Shown here: piece by piece, positions 34,284-42,652 of the stretch
Position numbering within the stretch: the stretch's first letter is position 1
Layout of the letters: every line of letters starts with the position of its first letter
Assembly: GCF_023502325.1 (NCBI RefSeq)
Contig: NZ_JAMFLZ010000002.1
Coordinates: forward strand, 310,001 to 374,000
Origin: Wocania_A spongiicola
GTDB taxonomy: Bacteria > Bacteroidota > Bacteroidia > Flavobacteriales > Flavobacteriaceae
Direction of reading: 5' to 3'
DNA: 64,000 nt
Notes under the pieces: generated by a model
Told to the model about the DNA's origin: nothing
Database searches by the model: none
The model's input: the letters and a program-made list of their open reading frames with translations, nothing else
Translations under genes and position numbers: made by a program

Positions 34284-34934
34284 ATGAATTTTTTATGTTC
34301 TTGGAGTGGTGGAAAAGACAGCTGTTTTGCTTTTTATAAGGCCACTTTGCAAGGTTTTAAACCAACGGTTCTTTTAAATGTGATGAATGAATTTGGAGAT
34401 AGGTCGCGTTCGCATGGTATTCCAAAAGCAGTATTACAGGCACAGGCCAATGCATTAGAACTTCCTATCCACTTTTTTAGTAGCACTTGGGGGGATTATG
34501 AAAAAAAGTACATTGAAAATTTAAAAACGATCACTAAAAATTACCCTATTACTCATTCAGTTTTTGGAGATATTGATATAGAATCGCACCGTGCCTGGGA
34601 AGAAAAAGTGTCTAAAGCTGCTGATTTAGAAGCTGTTTTACCGCTTTGGCAAGGAGATAGAAAACAATTGGTTTTAGATATGATTGATGCGGGAATTGAA
34701 GCTATTATAGTGTCATGTAATCAAGAGCTAGGTGCCGATTTTTTAGGTAGAATTATTGATGCCGAACTTGTAAAAACTCTTGAAAATATGGAAATTGATG
34801 CCTGTGGTGAAAACGGTGAGTTTCATACGTTGGTTGTAAATGCTCCCTTTTTTAAAAATAGAATCGAGGTTGAAATAGAAGGAAAAGCAACATCGAGCAA
34901 CTATAACTTCGCGAACTTGGTTCTTAAAGGTTGA
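34284..34934 (+). CDS. PP-loop ATPase of the Dph6 family (first copy)
   Basis: A 216-residue cytoplasmic protein with the PP-loop SWSGGKDSC (residues 7-15), ETY-like FGDIDIESHRAWEE near 94, and the family end DACGENGEFHTLVVNAP near 173-188. Eukaryotic and archaeal Dph6 amidates diphthine in EF2 with ATP and ammonia; diphthamide is not known in bacteria, so that name should not be taken literally. The gene lies between btuFCD and cobC, overlapping the convergent cobC end by 11 bases. I infer an ATP-dependent amidation or adenylation in corrinoid salvage; this is a hypothesis. Confidence 0.85.
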   Translation: MNFLCSWSGGKDSCFAFYKATLQGFKPTVLLNVMNEFGDRSRSHGIPKAVLQAQANALELPIHFFSSTWGDYEKKYIENLKTITKNYPITHSVFGDIDIESHRAWEEKVSKAADLEAVLPLWQGDRKQLVLDMIDAGIEAIIVSCNQELGADFLGRIIDAELVKTLENMEIDACGENGEFHTLVVNAPFFKNRIEVEIEGKATSSNYNFANLVLKG

Positions 34935-35490
34935 TTTCTGTGATGAGTTTTAAGGATTCGTTTTCTTTCTTAAGATGAAATACATCGCCGTAATTAATTT
35001 TAATACTGAATGAATCTTTCAGAGGAAGCTTTAAAAGTTTAGAAAGCACCACTCTTATTGGTCCAGCATGAGATATAACTATTAGATTTTGATTATTTTT
35101 TGAATGTGTAATACTCTCAAAAAAATCATCAACTCTTGATGCTAATTCAACATAAGATTCTCCATTCGGGACAGCAATATTTACAAAATCTGCCATCCAA
35201 GGATTGATATCTTTTTCTGGAATATCATTCCAAGGATTAAGCTCCCAGTCTCCAAAATTTAATTCCTTTAAACGATCATCTAAAGTAATGTGGTTACTGA
35301 AACGTTTTGCTAATAAAACACATCGTTTTAAAGGGCTAGATATAACTTTAAAGTCTTTTTTTAATTGAATTTGATTCAAAACAGCTTCAAATTCTTCAGT
35401 ATAATTACTCTTTAAATTTAAATCACTTTGTCCGTAGCAAACCCCTTTTTCAATATCAGGAGCGGTATGTCTTATTAAATAAATTTCCAT
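34924..35490 (-). CDS. cobC: Histidine phosphatase, alpha-ribazole phosphatase (CobC) type
   Basis: Removes the phosphate from alpha-ribazole 5'-phosphate or adenosylcobalamin 5'-phosphate in the last steps of B12 assembly. The 188-residue protein starts MEIYLIRHTAP with the phosphohistidine RHT (7-9), has SSPLKRC, the acid ELNFGDWE near 87, and the second histidine in ISHAGPIR. Histidine phosphatases are a broad family; the placement as last gene of cobU-cobT-cobS-cobC, with a 16-base overlap with cobS, makes the CobC role likely. Confidence 0.9.
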   Translation of the reverse strand: MEIYLIRHTAPDIEKGVCYGQSDLNLKSNYTEEFEAVLNQIQLKKDFKVISSPLKRCVLLAKRFSNHITLDDRLKELNFGDWELNPWNDIPEKDINPWMADFVNIAVPNGESYVELASRVDDFFESITHSKNNQNLIVISHAGPIRVVLSKLLKLPLKDSFSIKINYGDVFHLKKENESLKLITEINL

Positions 35491-36236
35491 AGAGCAATTG
35501 CACTTAAATAAAAAACAACCTCACATAATTGTTGAACGGCACCAGCACAATCCCCAGTTTGTCCGCCAATCCATTTTTTAAACTTAGCGCCTAAATAGAC
35601 TTTAGCTATGTAACACGGAATTAAGGTTAAAAATATTAAAGGTGTTTTGAAAAAGAGTAGGGGTACTAATCCAAAAATAGCACTAACAATAACCATACTT
35701 AGCGTAATGCTTTTAGCTGCAGGTTTTGCTTTGCTGTCATCTGTTTCTCTTACATAAGGATGTGTATATATTAAAGTAGTTGCTAAAAAACGACTTAAAC
35801 TATGTCCTGCAATAATAGTTAAAGGAATAAGGTGAATTGGTGTTTCTCTTAAAGTTGAAAATTTAATAGCAAGAATTAAAATTAATCCTGAAACCCCATA
35901 AGTACCTAAGCGAGAATCTTTCATGATTAATAAGATTTTCTCTTTTGTCCACCCACCTCCAAAGGCATCACAAACATCTGCAAATCCATCTTCATGGAAC
36001 GCTCCTGTAACATATATAGTGGATACCATACTAAGTAGCAAGCTTACTTCTGTAGAAAACATATAAGAGAAGCCGTAAAAAACTAAAGCACCAATGCTTC
36101 CAACAATAATTCCAACTAATGAAAAATATTTAGCACTTTTCTTTAAGTATTCTGCATTATGATCTACCCATTTTGGACAAGGAATTCTTGTGAAGAACAT
36201 AATAGCCGTTAAGAATATTTGGATTTCTTTTTTCAT
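35475..36236 (-). CDS. cobS: Adenosylcobinamide-GDP ribazoletransferase
   Basis: Joins adenosylcobinamide-GDP to alpha-ribazole (or its phosphate) in the inner membrane, closing the nucleotide loop of cobalamin. The 253-residue protein has about seven membrane helices and the CobS signature FTRIPCPKW near residue 16 and FHEDGFADVCDAFGGGW near 81, followed by IMKDSRLGTYG, where the Asp residues bind magnesium. It starts three bases after the CobT stop and overlaps cobC by 16 bases. Confidence 0.97.
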   Translation of the reverse strand: MKKEIQIFLTAIMFFTRIPCPKWVDHNAEYLKKSAKYFSLVGIIVGSIGALVFYGFSYMFSTEVSLLLSMVSTIYVTGAFHEDGFADVCDAFGGGWTKEKILLIMKDSRLGTYGVSGLILILAIKFSTLRETPIHLIPLTIIAGHSLSRFLATTLIYTHPYVRETDDSKAKPAAKSITLSMVIVSAIFGLVPLLFFKTPLIFLTLIPCYIAKVYLGAKFKKWIGGQTGDCAGAVQQLCEVVFYLSAIALWKFI

Positions 36237-36239
36237 TTT

Positions 36240-37283
36240 TTAGTTCTTTTCAATTTCATTGCTAACTCCAGCACTTTCAAAACTTGCCATATTATTCAAA
36301 AAATCTACAGAAGCTTTTAATAATGGTATAGCGAGAGCAGCTCCAGTACCTTCTCCTAATCTTAAACCTAGTGATAATAGCGGTTTTGCATTTAGAAACT
36401 CCAACATTTTTTGATGACCCTGCTCGTTAGAATTATGAGCAAATATGCAGTAATCTAATACATTTTTATTTATGGCTTGGGCAACTAATAGTGCCGAAGA
36501 CACTATAAAACCATCAATAACAATAATCATTTTTAACTCTGCGGCTTTTAAAATAGCACCACAAAGCATGGCTATTTCAAATCCTCCAAAAATAGACAAA
36601 GCATCTTTTGGTGTTTGCGGTTTGTATTTTTTATAAACATCGGAGAGAATGGTACTTTTCTTATTTATACCTTCAGAATTTAGACCTGTACCCGAACCAA
36701 CACATTCGGTAACTGGTTTATTCATAAAATAAGCCATGAGTAATGATGCTGATGAGGTATTACTAATTCCCATTTCGCCAAACCCAATAGTATTACAGCC
36801 TTCAGAATGTGTTTTATGTATAATATTTTCAGCTTTTGAGAATGCATCTTGGCATTGTTCAATAGTCATTGCAGACTCTTCTTGATAGTTTTTGGTGCCA
36901 AAACCTACTTTAGCATCAACAATATTTAAGTTGTTTTCAAAATTATGATTAACGCCAGCATCTACTACCTTTAAGTTAATGTCGTTAGTTTTTGTAAACA
37001 CATTTATAGCAGCGCCTCCGTTTACAAAATTATAAACCATTTGAGCTGTTACTTCTTGTGGAAAAGGGTTGACTTCTCCTTTTTTAGCAATACCATGATC
37101 ACCTGCAAAAACAACAATAGTTGGATTAGCTATTTTTGGATTTTCAGTATTTTGAATACAGCCTATTTTAAAAGCTAAATGTTCTAAATCGCCTAAAGCG
37201 CCTAAAGGTTTTGTTTTTAAATCAATTTTTTTTTGAAGTGCAACTTCTAACTCTTGATTTTTTATTGAACTAATATTTTTCAT
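36240..37283 (-). CDS. cobT: Nicotinate-nucleotide--dimethylbenzimidazole phosphoribosyltransferase
   Basis: Makes alpha-ribazole phosphate from nicotinate mononucleotide and the lower-ligand base. The 347-residue protein has the CobT landmarks VVFAGDHGIAKKG (about residues 55-67), NTIGFGEMGISNT near 164, CVGSGTGLNSEG near 194 and the C-terminal GEGTGAALAIPLL with the catalytic-base glutamate. Length equals the family norm. It sits between cobU and cobS with gaps of five and three bases. Together with CobU, CobS and CobC it completes lower-ligand assembly from cobinamide. Confidence 0.97.
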   Translation of the reverse strand: MKNISSIKNQELEVALQKKIDLKTKPLGALGDLEHLAFKIGCIQNTENPKIANPTIVVFAGDHGIAKKGEVNPFPQEVTAQMVYNFVNGGAAINVFTKTNDINLKVVDAGVNHNFENNLNIVDAKVGFGTKNYQEESAMTIEQCQDAFSKAENIIHKTHSEGCNTIGFGEMGISNTSSASLLMAYFMNKPVTECVGSGTGLNSEGINKKSTILSDVYKKYKPQTPKDALSIFGGFEIAMLCGAILKAAELKMIIVIDGFIVSSALLVAQAINKNVLDYCIFAHNSNEQGHQKMLEFLNAKPLLSLGLRLGEGTGAALAIPLLKASVDFLNNMASFESAGVSNEIEKN

Positions 37284-37288
37284 TGAAA

Positions 37289-37792
37289 TTATTTAAGGGT
37301 TAATGGTATACCAGAAACCATCATGGTAGCTTTATTGGCATGTTTAGCTATATGCTGATTCATCCAACCTTGTAACTCTGTAAACTTTCTACCCACTTCG
37401 GTCTGCGCATGTACTCCCATGCCAATTTCGTTAGAAATTATAATTATAGTAGCATCAATATCTAGTAGTTTATTGAATTCTATTTTAGCTAGTTCGAGGC
37501 TTTTTTCAATATCGTTTTTGGTATCCACATAAAAATTGGTAAGCCAAAGCGTTACACAATCAATAACAGCAACATCATTAGTTTTTATAACCGATGCTAA
37601 TATCTTTTCTTCCTCAATAGATGTCCAACGTTCATCTCTATCAGCAATGTGTCTGTCAATACGTTTTCTATGATCATCACCCCAAATGCGCGATGTAGCA
37701 ACATATTTAGGTGTGTTTGAAAGTGATAATGCCAAGCTTTGTGCATAACTACTTTTTCCAGAACGTTCGCCACCAGTTATGAAATAAATCAT
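37289..37792 (-). CDS. cobU: Adenosylcobinamide kinase/adenosylcobinamide-phosphate guanylyltransferase
   Basis: Phosphorylates adenosylcobinamide and attaches GMP from GTP, giving adenosylcobinamide-GDP. The 167-residue protein starts with the P-loop ITGGERSGKSS (residues 5-15), followed by YVATSRIWGDD and HRKRIDRHIADRDERW, which contains the guanylylated histidine, and VDCVTLWLTN-like Walker B (IDCVTLW). First gene of the cob operon. The bases upstream of its start face the cobalamin-riboswitch promoter on the opposite strand; I see no riboswitch on the cobU side. Confidence 0.97.
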   Translation of the reverse strand: MIYFITGGERSGKSSYAQSLALSLSNTPKYVATSRIWGDDHRKRIDRHIADRDERWTSIEEEKILASVIKTNDVAVIDCVTLWLTNFYVDTKNDIEKSLELAKIEFNKLLDIDATIIIISNEIGMGVHAQTEVGRKFTELQGWMNQHIAKHANKATMMVSGIPLTLK

Positions 37793-37859
37793 GAATTATG
37801 TGTTGTTGATTACTAGCACAAATATTATTCTTTTTTAAAGAATTACGCAATAAAATAGT

Positions 37860-37888
37860 TTTGATTCTAAAAATAGATAGTACATTTG
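37860..37888 (+). promoter_or_regulatory. Predicted promoter of the riboswitch-btuB transcript
   Basis: TTTG at 37860-37863, a 17-base spacer and TACATTTG at 37881-37888 match the Bacteroidota consensus. Transcription would start a few bases before the riboswitch fold at 37897. Confidence 0.72.
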
Positions 37889-37896
37889 CAGCGAAT

Positions 37897-38075
37897 TTTG
37901 GTTTTGTTCTGTATTTATATAGGATGAATTAAAAGGGAATCTGGTGAGAAACCAGAACTGTTCCCGCAACTGTAAGCTATAAAGCTTCATGTTAAACTTC
38001 TTTGTCACTGAAGAGTAATCTTTGGGAAGACCAACATGAAGACGCAAGTCAGGAGACCTGCCTAATTCAAAACAA
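37897..38075 (+). promoter_or_regulatory. Cobalamin riboswitch
   Basis: Conserved elements in order: CTGGTGAGAAACCAGAA (37941-37957), TTCCCGCAACTGTAA (37961-37975), GGGAAGACC (38024-38032), ACGCAAGTC (38042-38050) and the B12 box AGGAGACCTGCC (38051-38062). P1 can form between GTTTTG at 37901-37906 and CAAAAC at 38068-38073. It lies between a good promoter and the BtuB-type receptor gene, so it should shut receptor expression when cobalamin is plentiful. No hairpin with a T tract follows, so control is probably at translation. The rest of the 37793-38146 gap is leader sequence. Confidence 0.95.
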
Positions 38076-38146
38076 ATAAGTTAAACTTTCGGGATAAAAG
38101 TTTGCGTATGATAATCCATGCGATTCTCGAGTAATTATTCATTAAA

Positions 38147-40009
38147 ATGAACAAAAAAACAAATGTTTTAGGCGTGCTGTGTTTTGGTATGTCTTTAATT
38201 GGATTTGCACAACAGCAAGTCGACTCAACAAAAGTAGAGCAACTAGATGAAGTTGTTATTACAGATTCTCGTTTTGCATTAAAACGTGAAAATTCAGGTA
38301 AATCTGTTATTAAAATATCAAAAGTTGATATTGAAAGAAACCAAGGTAGAACAGTTTCTGAATTAATTAATGCACAATCTGGTATCGAAATTAACGGTAG
38401 TAGGAGCAATGCAGGCCAGAACTTGGGCGTATATGCTCGTGGTGGGCGTAATCGTCAAGTTTTAGTTTTAATTGATGGTATTCAAGTAAGCGATCCGTCA
38501 CAAATTAATATTGAATACGATTTTAGACTTTTAAATTTAAATCAAATTGAGTCTATAGAGATAATTAAAGGAGCTGCAAGTACCTTGTATGGTAGTGGTG
38601 CAGCATCAGCTGTTATTAGTATTACAACTAAAAAAGCCGATGCAAAAAAGATTAGTGCCGTTTTTTCTTCAAGTTTTGGAACTAATCAAACAGAATCTGA
38701 TCAAAATTATAATATCGCTGATTTCAATAACAGTGTTGCTTTAAGTGGAACGTTAAATAAGTTTACATATCGTACGGCATTTAGTAATCAGTTTTCTGAT
38801 GGTCTTTCGGCAGCAATTAGTGATACTAATGAGAAAGATGTTTATTCTAAATATGGAATAGATATTAATTTAGGGTATAAGTTTAATAAAGACTTTTCTT
38901 TAAATGTTTATGGAAACTTTACAGATACAAATTCAGAAATTGATGGATTTGATTCTAATTTTAGTTTAGTAGATACACCTGATGAATTTAACAATGAACA
39001 ATATCGATTTGGGCTTTCATCTAAATTTAAATATAGAAATGGTAGCATTAATTTAAATGCTGCTTACAGTGAGTATGAAAGAGTGTTTATCTCTAACTTT
39101 CCATCAATATTTAAGTCTGAAAATTATGTGTTAGATATTTATAACAAATATGTTTTTAATAAAATGTTCTACACTATTATCGGTTTAAACGCTATAGAAA
39201 ATAAAGCCATATTTGCTAATGATGTAAGATTTAATATTATAGACCCATACGCTAATTTTGTGTATGTTTCAGATTTTGGTTTAAATATTAACGCTGGAGC
39301 ACGCTTAAATAACCATAACGAGTATGGCTCTCACTTTACATATAACTTAAATCCATCATTTACTTTTAAATCTAATAATGATGGTTATACAAAGCTTTTT
39401 GGTTCTTTTAGTACATCTTTTATAACACCTTCGTTATCTCAATTGTTTGGTAATTTTGGTGCTAATCCAGACTTAGGGCCAGAAGAGAATAGAACGATTG
39501 AAGTTGGAACAGAGTTTAAATTAAATGATAATTTTAGAGTAACTGGGCTTTTCTTTAATAGAGAAGAAAAAAATACCGTGCTATGGCTTAATGGAGGGTA
39601 TTTAAATGCAACTGAGGATTTACATGCAAGAGGCGTAGAAGTTGAAGTAAATACGACACCAATTGAGAAATTATCTATTACTGCTAACTATGCATTTACT
39701 GAATATAAAGAAAGTTTAGCAAGAAGAATACCTAAGCATAAAGCTAATTTGCAATTGGGTTACGATTTTTCAAAAACGACTTTTGCATCATTATCTTATC
39801 AATATACACACGATAGATTTGAGAATAGCTTTGTGCCTCTTTTGGAGAGCTTTAGCTTAGTTAATTTGTATGTAAGCCATACTGTTTTAAAAAATAAAAT
39901 AAAATTCTTTGGAGGGCTTGATAATATCTTAAATGAGGATTATGAAGATGTTCCAGGTTATGTAACTAAAGGAAGAAACGTTAGGATAGGTTTTCAATTG
40001 ACTTTATAG
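38147..40009 (+). CDS. btuB: TonB-dependent corrinoid receptor, BtuB type
   Basis: Imports cobalamin or other corrinoids across the outer membrane. The 620-residue protein has a signal peptide (ending LIGFAQ at residue 22), a TonB box region EVVIT, plug domain (about 40-150 with VYARGGRNRQVLVLIDGIQV and IEIIKGAASTLYGSGAAS) and a barrel ending in RIGFQLTL. Length is close to E. coli BtuB, much shorter than the other receptor in this window. The riboswitch directly upstream is the main reason for the substrate assignment. A hairpin terminator at 40052 follows. Confidence 0.94.
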   Translation: MNKKTNVLGVLCFGMSLIGFAQQQVDSTKVEQLDEVVITDSRFALKRENSGKSVIKISKVDIERNQGRTVSELINAQSGIEINGSRSNAGQNLGVYARGGRNRQVLVLIDGIQVSDPSQINIEYDFRLLNLNQIESIEIIKGAASTLYGSGAASAVISITTKKADAKKISAVFSSSFGTNQTESDQNYNIADFNNSVALSGTLNKFTYRTAFSNQFSDGLSAAISDTNEKDVYSKYGIDINLGYKFNKDFSLNVYGNFTDTNSEIDGFDSNFSLVDTPDEFNNEQYRFGLSSKFKYRNGSINLNAAYSEYERVFISNFPSIFKSENYVLDIYNKYVFNKMFYTIIGLNAIENKAIFANDVRFNIIDPYANFVYVSDFGLNINAGARLNNHNEYGSHFTYNLNPSFTFKSNNDGYTKLFGSFSTSFITPSLSQLFGNFGANPDLGPEENRTIEVGTEFKLNDNFRVTGLFFNREEKNTVLWLNGGYLNATEDLHARGVEVEVNTTPIEKLSITANYAFTEYKESLARRIPKHKANLQLGYDFSKTTFASLSYQYTHDRFENSFVPLLESFSLVNLYVSHTVLKNKIKFFGGLDNILNEDYEDVPGYVTKGRNVRIGFQLTL

Positions 40010-40051
40010 TGAGAGAATAAAGTCAATGCTTTGGCGTAAGCCAAATTTATT

Positions 40052-40083
40052 AAGTGCCACCATTCTGCTATTTGGTGGCACTT
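40052..40083. terminator. Bidirectional terminator between btuB and the second PP-loop gene
   Basis: AAGTGCCACC (40052-40061) and GGTGGCACTT (40074-40083) are perfect complements around a 12-base loop, followed by a T run on the plus strand and, read the other way, preceded by an A-rich stretch. It serves both convergent genes. Confidence 0.88.
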
Positions 40084-40090
40084 TTTAAGT

Positions 40091-40813
40091 TCAAGGAATT
40101 AAATCACAGTACCAAACACCATATTTCTCAGAATCACTTTTACAAATAGAATCATCGTCAGATTTTGGTGCGTTATACTCGCGGTATACTTTTTCACCAA
40201 TGCTAAAATCAATTGGGTTTTTAAAAATAGGACCATCGAAACAAAAGGTATGAAATTCTCCATTTTCGCCACAGGGATCGACACCATCAGGTAAATTGTC
40301 TATAAAGTTTTCATCTATTATTGTTCCTACAAAGTCTTCATTAAAATACTTAGAATTCGCACAAACAATTATGGTTTTAAAACCTAAATTTAAAAATTCG
40401 TGAATTAAAGCTTTAGTGTCTTTTCTCCAAATAGGAAATACGGCTTTAAAGCCCTGCTTTTCTAATTGTTTCTCTCTGTAAACCCTTAAGTCTTCAAGAA
40501 AAATATCGCCAAAAGCTGTATGCGTAAAACCATCATTTTTTAGTCTAGAAACGGTTTCTAGCATTTTTTGTTCATAGATTTCCATACTTGGCATTTCTGG
40601 AAGTTCTATTAAACTTGCTGGTATGTTTAAGGCTTTGGTTTGTGCAATTAACAGTTCTTTTCTCAGTCCGTGCATAGAAACACGATTGTAATGGCTATTA
40701 ACTGTTGTGATTAACTCATCTATTGAGTAACTCTCATTTTGTAATAGATAGTAGAGCGCTAAAGCGGAATCTTTTCCAGAACTCCAGTTGAAGTAGGTTT
40801 TATGTTTATTCAA
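40091..40813 (-). CDS. PP-loop ATPase of the Dph6 family (second copy)
   Basis: A 240-residue cytoplasmic protein with PP-loop WSSGKDSA (residues 10-17), FGDIFLEDLRVYREKQLE near 100 and the closing VDPCGENGEFHTFCFDGP near 185-202. It shares fold and motifs with the copy at 34284 but the two are clearly diverged: SSGKDS versus SGGKDS, and a 20-residue longer C-terminus with three cysteines here. Both flank the B12 genes. Substrate unknown; see the first copy. Its start overlaps the S41 peptidase stop by eight bases, so it is expressed as the second gene of that unit. Confidence 0.84.
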   Translation of the reverse strand: MNKHKTYFNWSSGKDSALALYYLLQNESYSIDELITTVNSHYNRVSMHGLRKELLIAQTKALNIPASLIELPEMPSMEIYEQKMLETVSRLKNDGFTHTAFGDIFLEDLRVYREKQLEKQGFKAVFPIWRKDTKALIHEFLNLGFKTIIVCANSKYFNEDFVGTIIDENFIDNLPDGVDPCGENGEFHTFCFDGPIFKNPIDFSIGEKVYREYNAPKSDDDSICKSDSEKYGVWYCDLIP

Positions 40814-42305
40814 ATAGAACTCTTTTTATTAAATCATCTGGAATGTCTTTATCAATATACATTTCATTTGAAAAAGGAATTAAATCTTTACTACTGCCAG
40901 TAATTTTTATATTGTTCTCACTTTTTGAGCTTGCAGGACTAGAGGACTTTCCAGTACCATCAATTATGCTAATAGCTCTTGCGAGTAGTGGTTCATTTAC
41001 ATCGCCTAGAACACCTAAATTTCGAATACTTTCTGCTAAAATATTATTAGGTTCTGGAAAAAGCCCATTAAAATAATCTGTTGCTCCATTAACATTTAGC
41101 GATTTAAAAATAAGGGGTTGCATAGCGTAAGTATGACTAGGATTTGCACCAGACCTACTAAAATTTGGAGAATCGTATAATGTCCTAGATGCTTGATATT
41201 TTCCTGTTGTAGAGGTTCCTATTTGAACAACATTTATATAAGGGGATAAACTGTTAATTACTAATTCGCTTGCTGATGCACTCGATCTTGTAGTAAGAAT
41301 AAAAACTCTAGAGAGGTTTAAGCTGTTTAATGCTGCTCCGTCATTATTATTTACAAATCTACTTATTAAAAACTCGGGGTTTTCATCCTCAAAAGCCTGT
41401 TGAAATTCGGAATTCCATTGTTCTGTACTAAAAATATCTCCAGTAAATTGCCCAGTAATCATGCTAGATAATAGTATGGCTGTATTTACAGAACCTCCTG
41501 GGTTATATCGTAAATCGAGCACTAATTCAGTTGCATTAGCACTTTTAAATGCTCCAAATGTATCATTTAACTCTGCATTGAATTGATCGGTACCTGTAAA
41601 TCCATTATACATTAAATATGCTACTTTAATGCCTCCAACATCTATAACTTTGTTTGTTAAAATTGGATTTTCTGTGTATTGTGTTTTAGATAGTGTAACA
41701 GTTTCTGAAGTGTTTGTTACAAAATCGTCTGTTGTTTCTGGTGTTCCGCTATCTTCATAACTCCCTATATTGATAGTGTAATTATCTGTACTAGTAAGCG
41801 ACCTCCAATTATCTGAAGTAAGTTGTGTACCATTAATTGCATAAAAGATATCTCCTCTTTTTACTCCCTGGCTTGCAGCACTTGTATTAGGCAGTACATA
41901 TCGAACATAGCCATACCTATTAGTATCTGTAGGAGAAAAACCAAATATGCCAAATTCCATTCCATTACTGGTAATAATGCCACTAAAAAGTTGTTCTAAG
42001 GCAATATAATCATCAACAATCCAGCTAAACCTGTCAACAGTCTCTCTTTGATGTATTAAGCTTTCAAATAAATCGAAAGGAGAATTAAAACCATTTAAAT
42101 ATGTTGCATAATCGTCGTTTGATGGAAATCTATCATTTGCCAAGTCTGGTACATCATCTTTGTATAAGTAGAAAGTGTTCATACCTTTCCATACAAAATC
42201 GTTTATTTGACTTGCTGAAATTAGATTATCATCATTATCTTCAAAACAGCTTACAGTAGAAAAGGAAACTATAAGAATTAGGATTAGGGCTTTTAAATAT
42301 CGCAT
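40806..42305 (-). CDS. S41 family (C-terminal processing type) peptidase, lipoprotein
   Basis: A 499-residue lipoprotein (lipobox STVSC, Cys20). A helical cap precedes a PDZ-like domain (about 110-205, with GVKRGDIFYAING near 147) and the S41 protease domain (about 215-420). SASASE at 342-347 carries the nucleophile, Ser344 by comparison with the SASASE motif of Prc/CtpA, and TTGKYQ holds the general base Lys369. LVLDLRYNPGGSV near 261 is the typical strand. Probably degrades or trims envelope proteins. The coupling to a PP-loop ATPase gene is odd and may be only organisational. Confidence 0.93.
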   Translation of the reverse strand: MRYLKALILILIVSFSTVSCFEDNDDNLISASQINDFVWKGMNTFYLYKDDVPDLANDRFPSNDDYATYLNGFNSPFDLFESLIHQRETVDRFSWIVDDYIALEQLFSGIITSNGMEFGIFGFSPTDTNRYGYVRYVLPNTSAASQGVKRGDIFYAINGTQLTSDNWRSLTSTDNYTINIGSYEDSGTPETTDDFVTNTSETVTLSKTQYTENPILTNKVIDVGGIKVAYLMYNGFTGTDQFNAELNDTFGAFKSANATELVLDLRYNPGGSVNTAILLSSMITGQFTGDIFSTEQWNSEFQQAFEDENPEFLISRFVNNNDGAALNSLNLSRVFILTTRSSASASELVINSLSPYINVVQIGTSTTGKYQASRTLYDSPNFSRSGANPSHTYAMQPLIFKSLNVNGATDYFNGLFPEPNNILAESIRNLGVLGDVNEPLLARAISIIDGTGKSSSPASSKSENNIKITGSSKDLIPFSNEMYIDKDIPDDLIKRVLFE

Positions 42306-42465
42306 AGCATTATTTTATATAAGTAGTCTATAAAACCCTAAATTTACTTACATTATTGTATAATAAAAAATAATTGGTTGAAATTGTTGATTCTGAATAT
42401 TAGTCAATATAATTAAGTTTAGTAAAGTAGATTGTATTGTAGAATGCACATAGAGGCAGAATTTC

Positions 42466-42551
42466 ACGTAAGGGATTGAACGGTTTGTTTGAGCTCGCCG
42501 ACTTAGGAGGAAGCGAGTAGAGAAAGCCCGACCCTATAGGGTTACGCCCTA
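42466..42551 (+). repeat. Structured intergenic repeat element, possible ncRNA
   Basis: Between AGGGATTGAA (42471-42480) and AGCCCGACCCTATAGGGTTACGCCCT-like end (to 42550) lie paired blocks: CTCGC/GCGAG around 42494-42517 and the palindrome ACCCTATAGGGT at 42531-42542, closed by AGGG/CCCT. I know elements with these ends as dispersed intergenic repeats in Flavobacteriaceae. Orientation is uncertain. The 42306-42652 gap holds this, an ECF-like promoter and otherwise plain AT-rich DNA. Confidence 0.55.
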
Positions 42552-42576
42552 ATTATTTAATTTTTTTTATTTGTAA

Positions 42577-42602
42577 TGTAACAAAACAAATACATGGTCG
42601 TC
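42577..42602 (+). promoter_or_regulatory. Predicted ECF-type promoter of the 42653 operon
   Basis: TGTAAC at 42577-42582, a 16-base spacer and CGTC at 42599-42602 match the general ECF promoter plan. The operon begins with an ECF sigma gene, so autoregulation is likely. Confidence 0.6.
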
Positions 42603-42652
42603 GTAATATCAAACAGCCTAAACTAAGTTGTTTTAAACTAAACCAAACCAAA

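Noticed and set aside
34284..34934. Literal diphthine-ammonia ligase function
   Set aside because: Bacteria are not known to make diphthamide; context points to another substrate.
38062..38409. Minus-strand frame over the riboswitch and btuB start
   Set aside because: It covers a riboswitch and a signal peptide on the other strand; no family features.
42466..42551. tRNA gene
   Set aside because: No cloverleaf with T-loop GTTCRANNC and CCA-end; pairings do not fit a tRNA.
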